From NCBI GenBank assembly GCA_963573385.1, contig CAUYLG010070401.1, positions 62,001-126,000 on the forward strand: a stretch of DNA of 64,000 nucleotides. The letters are read 5' to 3'. Within the stretch, counting starts at the first letter, position 1. Every line of letters starts with the position of its first letter. A program made the position numbers and the translations under genes. The notes under the pieces are model-generated. The model made no database searches and was not told where the DNA came from. It worked only from the letters and a program-made list of their open reading frames with translations. Source of the DNA: Cacajao melanocephalus. Its lineage: Eukaryota; Chordata; Mammalia; Primates; Pitheciidae. Of this stretch, positions 55,088-64,000 are shown piece by piece.

Positions 55088-57393
55088 ACAGGCTGGCTCC
55101 AGTTTTAGAAATTCTACCTCCAAAGGTCTGATGAGGGTCCCGAGTCTCATATTTTGAAAAAGTACCATGTGATCCTGATACCCCACTGGTGTCTGGCCCA
55201 TAGAGGTGCCAGTGAGTGTTTGGTGACTGAGTTTAAAGGTACAGCACATCTCTGGAAGAAGACACAGGTGGCAGCTAGGTGACCTGGTGTAGGGGATTGG
55301 TCAGAGTGGTGAGGAAAAACTATAGGGAAAGGATGCAAACCTTCTGAAAGGTTGGAAGGTTTTGCAGAGCCCCAGGGGAGAATAGCTGTTCTATAACCAT
55401 GAGGCAGAGGGAAAGGAGTGTAGGGGAATTGATCTTAAACAGGCGCACTTATATTGATCAGGAACTGACCTTTGATCATCCCCTGGGTGTGTAATGTTCC
55501 CTGAAAGGGGATCAATAAATGTTAATTACCTGCAGGTTGTGTTTCGCTCCAGGTCTTCGGCATTGTGCCTGCACTGAATAAAAAGCAAGCAGCTCCAGCT
55601 TCTTGGGGCTACTTTGTGGCCACTAGAGCCAGGCAGTCCCCTAGCTGCTCTTACACTGCATACCTGTGTCTGAGTACTCATTTCATCCGTTGGCCAGGGT
55701 CTGAGGGACAGATCCGGCAACCTGGGAGGAAGGGAGATTCACTTTTATTATACGTCCTTTTGTATTGATTGGACTTTTGATCTAAAAAAAGGTTTGGCTG
55801 ACTTGGAGTGATGGAGTTGCTGTTCTCTGTGTCAGCGACTGCAAACGCTGGGCCTCCAGCAGGGGCAGAGCGGATCCAGCCAAAGACAGAAGTGGGTGGG
55901 CCCGAGCAGTATGGAGAGCTGCAGAGCACAAGTACCGCCTCTAGGGGGCAGCAGCTGCCCGGAGTCCGCTGAAGGCGGCTGGGTGGGGACTGAGAGCCCA
56001 GGGTTGCCAGATCTATTGGCTTTTTTCGAGATAAGCCTGAAATCAGATTTTCACATGGAATTGTCAGCTAATTCAACAATTTAAAACACGGCATGGGCCG
56101 AACACAACATGGCTATGGTTCAGTGTTGGCTGCAGGCCACCAGTTTGTGCGTTCGGATCCAGGATGATTCTGTTAAGGATTGTGCACCTCAGAGCCATCG
56201 GCAAAGCTATTGCAGAGCCATCATTTGCTTCTAGAAAATCGGGTTGACTCCACATAGGGTCCGCAAAGGATGAGGACAAAGCCAGTGCCCCGGAATGGAC
56301 CGGGGGAGTCACCCACCCACTCATTATTTAATCCAACATGCATTTATTAACCTCCCACCACGAGCCAGGAGAGCCAGTGGTGAATGTGACAGGCAGAGTC
56401 CCTGCTCTCAGGGACCCTATGTTCTAGCTGGGAAGACACTTGAATTAATATTTGTGACACATGAGGAGTTGCAGTACAGCATGGGGGTTAAAAGTCTGGG
56501 TTTCAGTCCTGACTCCACTGCTTGCTAGTTGTCATTTTAGGGAAATCCCCTAATCTAGGTCCAGTTGCCTCACTTCTCGCCTGTGGAATGGCCCTGATAA
56601 CCTCATAGGGTTGTTCTGGGGATTCATTGAGACAATGCAAATAATAATTGGCTGCTGCTATTAAGTCAAGAGCTGTAAGAGCAGGGAATTGGGGAGCCTA
56701 GGCTTAGCATGGGGACCCCCCATCCCAGTGAATACTGGGGCTTTTTGCTAGTAAGGGGAGCAGGAGGCCACAGGGGCTGGAAGCTTCAGGCCCAGCAGAG
56801 GCTCAGTCCTCTTCTGCTGAGATGGCTACAATAAGGCAGCTGGCTCGTTTCCTGTCTGTCTCTTCTTCCTATGGATCCAATTTCAGCAGCCTAGTTGCCT
56901 CAGTAGGATTTGGTGCCCAAGGACTGGGAAGACACTTCTCTGCTCTTGGCCATGATGGAAGAAGGCCAGTCCTTTGCAGCTATGAACCAGAGCCCCTCCA
57001 TGAAGCTGCTGCATTTTGGAGCTCATCCAACCCTACAGCTAAGTTTTAAAAATCTAAGTGCACGTAAGAAACAAGTTAGAAACCCTTTCCTATGCCCTTA
57101 AGTACAGAATATCAGCTTCTGTTGGCAGAGGCCTAAGCCACAGGGACATTTTGGACCTTCATTTCACCCAGGCAAAAAAGGAGGCAGCAAGCATCAAGAG
57201 ACTTGGCTCATCAGCAATGTGTCTGGGGCCTTGGAGTTCAGCTCTGTGTGTGTCATCTCTCTCTGATCTCAGGGGCTCTGCAATCCAACCCTGTAGAAAA
57301 TCACAGTCGTGGATTTGGAAGGGAACTTCTAGAGCATCTAGTCCAACCTCTACCCAAAGCAGGGAGCTTCTCTATAAGAAACTTGGCCTTGAT
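55088..57393. other. STMN1 long intron with one MIR
   Basis: A plus MIR is clear at about 56,475-56,660 (AGTCTGGGTTTCAGTCCTGA, TTGCTAGTTGTCATTTTAGG, ACCTCATAGGGTTGTTCTGG). Sequence at 55,800-56,330 has moderate CpG content without promoter features. Open frames at 56,822-57,417 show no known domain. Confidence 0.5.
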
Positions 57394-60489
<3,096 letters not shown>

Positions 60490-61381
60490 AGTTACTACAG
60501 CAGCACAGAAAATTTTATTAATATTATGATTCTCACATCACAGCTGTTAGGGCAGGAAAGGATGAGGATACACACCACCTGTATCATAGAGCAAGCAAAC
60601 CACCAACTAGGATCTTGAGATTCTCTCTAAACTGTTCTCTAGAAACATGCTTGTGCCTTTAATCTGCCTTTTAAAAGAGACACAGAACAGAAAATGCTTG
60701 TTTGCAAATAAACATCTGAAAGAATATAGTAACAGCTGACCTGGGCTGAGGCATCCAAACAAAGCAGTCATTGTGGAAGGAGACAATGCAAACCACACTG
60801 GGGCAAGAAACTGAGGGCAGAGAACGTGCAGTCATTTGTGCGTTGGGTATTTCCACCAGCTCCAAGGCCCCATTGGAACAAGTATCAACCAGGAGGGTCT
60901 CTACAGCTTGATAATTTATTAACCTAACTCAAAAAGTCACTGCCACCAACAGCACTGTGCAGTTTTATTAACCATTCAAGTCCAGTAGCATCTGGTAAGA
61001 TTGGGACAGAATTGGGATTGAAAAGTGAACAAATATTCAGCATCTAACAGTTCAAAAGAAGCCACTACATACTCTTTTCACAAATATGTTTTCACAGAGC
61101 CAATACAGTACTAGCCATTAACTCAGTACACCAAGTGTACTGAAGTAGAAAAGATGCAACAAGAAAAATAGCTACATTAGAAAGACCAACACTTTAGAAA
61201 AAAAGTTTCAGTTTCTCCCCTTTAGCCCCTAAAACAACATCTTACAGTCTGGATCTACCTATACAGTCCTACATTAGCTTCTAAAATATTTGTCAGGAGG
61301 GAAAAAATAAAATGACACTGGCCAGTACAGTCTTTGGATATTTAGGAAGGGGATGGGGAGAAAGTCAGTTCTCAGAGCAAA
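60490..61381 (-). other. STMN1: STMN1 3' untranslated region (standard isoform)
   Basis: Follows the TAA at 61384-61382. AATAAA signals on the minus strand are at 60,969-60,964, 60,920-60,915 and 60,519-60,514, so the end may lie near 60,945, 60,895 or 60,490. The region is free of Alus, unlike its surroundings, which fits constraint on a transcribed UTR. The exact end cannot be read. Confidence 0.65.
60964..60969 (-). terminator. STMN1: Candidate STMN1 poly(A) signal
   Basis: AATAAA in the context GTTAATAAAACTGCACAG on the minus strand, about 410 bases after the stop. Alternative signals lie at 60,920-60,915 and 60,519-60,514. Confidence 0.5.
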
Positions 61382-61453
61382 TTAGTCAGCTTCAGTCTCG
61401 TCAGCAGGATCTTTGGATTCTTTGTTCTTCCGCACTTCCTCAATGTGCTTATC
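61382..61453 (-). CDS. STMN1: STMN1 last coding exon (standard stathmin C-terminus)
   Basis: Stathmin (oncoprotein 18) is a cytosolic phosphoprotein that binds two tubulin dimers and promotes microtubule depolymerisation. After the acceptor TTTACAG (AG at 61455-61454) the exon encodes the final 23 residues, [15 protein letters not shown] through PADETEAD, and stops with TAA at 61384-61382. This is identical to the mammalian stathmin C-terminus I remember (residues 127-149). It joins exon 4 in phase 0. It includes the end of the long tubulin-binding helix and the acidic tail. Confidence 0.97.
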   Translation of the reverse strand, partial: DKHIEEVRKNKESKDPADETEAD

Positions 61454-61867
61454 CTGTAAAGGAACGGTAAGGTGCCATCAGTCAAAAAAAAAAACAAAAC
61501 AAACAAAAAAACCCTGTCAAGTCACGACCCCCACCCTCAACTCTCAAAGAGGCCCAAAACAACCTCGGTGCATATATTACAGCCTGTGGGAACCACAAAA
61601 TTTGAGTTCTGGGACATCATCTTCAAATTTCCTGGGTCCCTTGTAGAATTTAACAACCAAGCCGCCTACTAGTCTTTCAAGGACTGTGCAATTATGCTAG
61701 GAATTACTGAATATTCCATCTTAAAATACACCTTTCATTTAACATGCTAAGTCCCAAAATGGATAACAAAGACACCAAACACCTTTTATCAAGGCACTTA
61801 GTTCAAGACAACTCACTGGAGCATCAAACTCCAAGCTCTTAACCCTTTCACAGGACAAGAAACGAAC
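61454..61867 (-). other. STMN1: STMN1 intron between exon 4 and the standard last exon
   Basis: A short intron of 414 bases. If it were retained, the frame from exon 4 would run on for 42 codons to a stop at 61,741-61,739. No sign that this is used. Confidence 0.75.
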
Positions 61868-62059
61868 CTTCTCTCGCAAACGCTCGAGTTTGGCAGCCAT
61901 TTGTGCCTCTCGGTTCTCTTTGTTAGCTTCCATTTTGTGGGTCAGTTTCTCTTCTGCCATTTTACTGAAGTTGTTGTTCTCTTCTATTGCCTTCTGAAGC
62001 ACTTCTTTCTCGTGCTCTCGTTTCTCAGCAAGCTGCTTCAAGACCTCAGCTTCATGGGA
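61868..62059 (-). CDS. STMN1: STMN1 exon 4 (tubulin-binding helix)
   Basis: 64 codons from [20 protein letters not shown] to KLERLREK, identical to mammalian stathmin residues 63-126 as I remember them. The first residue is Ser63, a PKA phosphorylation site (RRKS across the splice junction), one of the four serines whose phosphorylation releases tubulin. The segment is a charged, uninterrupted helix typical of the stathmin-like domain. The acceptor is CTTTCCAG (AG at 62061-62060). The donor is AAG then GTTCGT (GT at 61867-61866), weaker than consensus. Exons 1-3 lie beyond the right end of the window. Two alternative last exons can follow: 61,453-61,382 or 46,214-46,071. Confidence 0.97.
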
Positions 62060-62106
62060 CTGGAAAGAAACGTTTAACAGGCTAGACACTCTAAAATGTA
62101 TTCACG

Positions 62107-62397
62107 CTGGGTACAGTGGCTCACGCCTGTAATCCCAGCACTTTGGGAGGCTGAGGTGAGTGGATCATTTGAGTTCAAGAGTTCCAGACCAGCCTGGTCA
62201 AACATGGTGAAACTCCACCTCTACTAAAAATATAAAAATTAGCTGGGCATGGTGGCAGGCACCTGTAGTCCCAGCTACTTGGGAGGTTGAGGCAGGAGAA
62301 CTGCTTCAACCGGGAGGTGGAGGTTGCAGTGAGCCAAGATTGCACCACTGTACTCCAGCCTGGGTGACAGAGCGAGACTCTATCTCAAAAAATAAAA
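62107..62397 (+). mobile_element. Alu in STMN1 intron, antisense to the gene
   Basis: CTGGGTACAGTGGCTCACGC to CTCAAAAAATAAAATG; only about 50 bases from the exon 4 acceptor. Confidence 0.94.
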
Positions 62398-64000
62398 TGT
62401 ATTCAGCATTAGTTAAAATTACAATAGAAATTATTTACTAAGGGGACTGAAAGGCAGAAAATAAGGTCCTTTTAAATAATACTGAAGTTAGGACCTGAAT
62501 TATCCCGATCATAAAATACTATGAAAATGCTATTTTTTCTAGTATTTCTATTTACTTTGGAAAACTGCTCTTATTTGTTCAGAAATCTCTTACCCAATTA
62601 GTTCTTAAGAAAATCCTTATTAAGATTTACTGCTTAATGGTATCTGGATGAGTTGAGGAATATGCACTTGGGAGTGGCACTTTGATTATAAAGAATTTGA
62701 CTATTTAACTTCAAAAGCTACCCAAAGAAAACCAGCTCATTGTAAAAATTTTAACCATAACTGACAAAAAAAAAAAAATCAATGATAGAAAATTTAAGAC
62801 TAAGCCTCCACATTACTATTTAAGACAGAAGGATTTGTTTCAAGGAAAAGGCTTACTAGCTTTTGTCTCAGGAAACTGCATTTATTACCAGACTATACCT
62901 TGGTATGCCACCTTCAAGAGAACAGCGTTAAAACATTCAGATGTGTTTGGAACCAATGACTTGCAGGATAACCACAGAGCATCTGCCACCGGTTCTATTG
63001 ATTCTCTTCTGCCAAACCCTAGTCATGATGGGAGTTTCACTATATTTAGCCAGTTACTATGTAAAGCACAGGCCAATGACTACAGGGCCAGGGTTGATGT
63101 CTAAAAAACTTTCCATTGTCCAACCTTTGGTTATGTTGCTTCTTCCTACTCCATGAACTCAGACTATTACATAGAAGCGCAGAAGACGACTCCTTAGTGT
63201 AAACACTGCTGCTCTTCAGGCAGGTGGGTGTGTGTATGTAAGAGTATGCGTGTGTGTGTGTGTACTACAAATCACACTATGTTGGTCTGGGGCAGGTTAT
63301 TACCTTACCTTTTGTGCCTTACTTGCCCCAGCTTTAAAATCAATCCAATCAGGGTTGTTGGGAAAGGGAGTTACATGAAAACTTATGTACAGTTCTTAAA
63401 GAGTAAAATAATGTTGAATGGAAAGAAATATACCAAAATGTTAACGATGGTTACTTCTGGGAAGTGGGATAATGAATACTTTTAATTTCCGTTTATAAAT
63501 TTCTATATTTTCCAAATTTTCTACAACTAGCACATTAATATTTGTTGATTCTTCTGATTCGCCTTTAAAGACAGTACTTTATAATAGAATTGCTTAGATA
63601 AAAGCTACCATGATACCAGTTGAGCAACACAATCACACTAGCAATTTTAAAAGTTTTTATTGTACAGCTCTCAAAAAACAAAGCCAAAGTGCCAAACAAT
63701 CATCTGCCAATAAATCTTTTCAAAGAGGAAGCATGAAAGAAGCATGAGCTTCGGTTTAAGACAGACCAGGGCTTGAATTCTGACCTCAACACTTACTAGT
63801 TGCATGACTTCAGAAAAGTGATTTAACGTTCCTGAAACTGTTTCTAATTTCCATTATTTGGGTCAACACCAACTCTGTAGGGTCAATATATTAAAGGAGA
63901 AAAATATAAGCAAAGGAGCTGGCACGTAACAGGAATTCAATAAATGAAGGCTGGTATTTCCTTCCAGTAACTGGCATATGTAATCATCACAGTACAGCTA
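62398..64000. other. STMN1 intron 3 (partial), MIR near the edge
   Basis: A+T-rich intron. A plus MIR is visible at about 63,740-63,960 (AGACAGACCAGGGCTTGAAT, ACTTACTAGTTGCATGACTT, GGAATTCAATAAATGAAGG). A short interrupted (TG)n lies at about 63,223-63,262. The preceding stathmin exon (ending EERRK) was looked for and not seen. Confidence 0.6.

Noticed and set aside
61739..61867. Readthrough of STMN1 exon 4 into the intron (42 extra codons)
   Set aside because: Splice sites for the standard last exon are intact, and the extension has no known counterpart.
62397..64000. Search for STMN1 exon 3
   Set aside because: The expected end of exon 3 (EERRK before a donor) was not found up to the right edge.

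Overview
This window is primate nuclear DNA. It is very rich in Alu elements (about fifty, in both orientations), with old L1 and MIR pieces and several endogenous retroviral LTRs, and it carries parts of three genes that I recognise from human 1p36.11: AUNIP, PAQR7 and STMN1. All three are on the minus strand, in the order expected for that locus. The PAQR7 protein differs from the human sequence I remember at roughly ten positions and has one extra Met-Ala pair at its start. The alternative last exon of STMN1 is also diverged. I therefore infer a non-human catarrhine, quite possibly an Old World monkey, but this rests on memory and not on a search.

Layout. Bases 1-16,265 are inferred to be AUNIP intron 1, filled with LTRs, an antisense L1, Alus and a split tandem repeat. 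AUNIP coding exon 1 and its CpG-rich promoter lie at about 16.24-16.56 kb. Next comes a short gap with a 96-base, inverted, PAQR7-like fragment at 17.19 kb. The PAQR7 3' UTR (18.34-19.61 kb) and its single coding exon (19,607-20,653) follow. The PAQR7 5' intron runs to a CpG island at about 31.4-31.96 kb, which is the likely promoter and non-coding first exon. From 32 to 46 kb is intergenic repeat-rich DNA. An alternative last exon of STMN1 lies at 46,071-46,214, and its long upstream intron fills most of 46-61 kb. The standard STMN1 last exon is at 61,382-61,453 and exon 4 at 61,868-62,059; exons 1-3 lie beyond the right edge.

The genes are independent. AUNIP is a centrosome and DNA-repair factor, PAQR7 a membrane progestin receptor, and STMN1 a tubulin-binding phosphoprotein. 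There is no operon-like logic. No new multi-gene system was found. The most interesting items are structural: an inverted, diverged copy of the start of PAQR7 lying just beyond that gene's 3' end; a perfect 17-bp inverted repeat that looks like a template-switch mutation inside an Alu; and an STMN1 alternative exon that stays open despite indels and whose poly(A) signal was duplicated by an Alu insertion.
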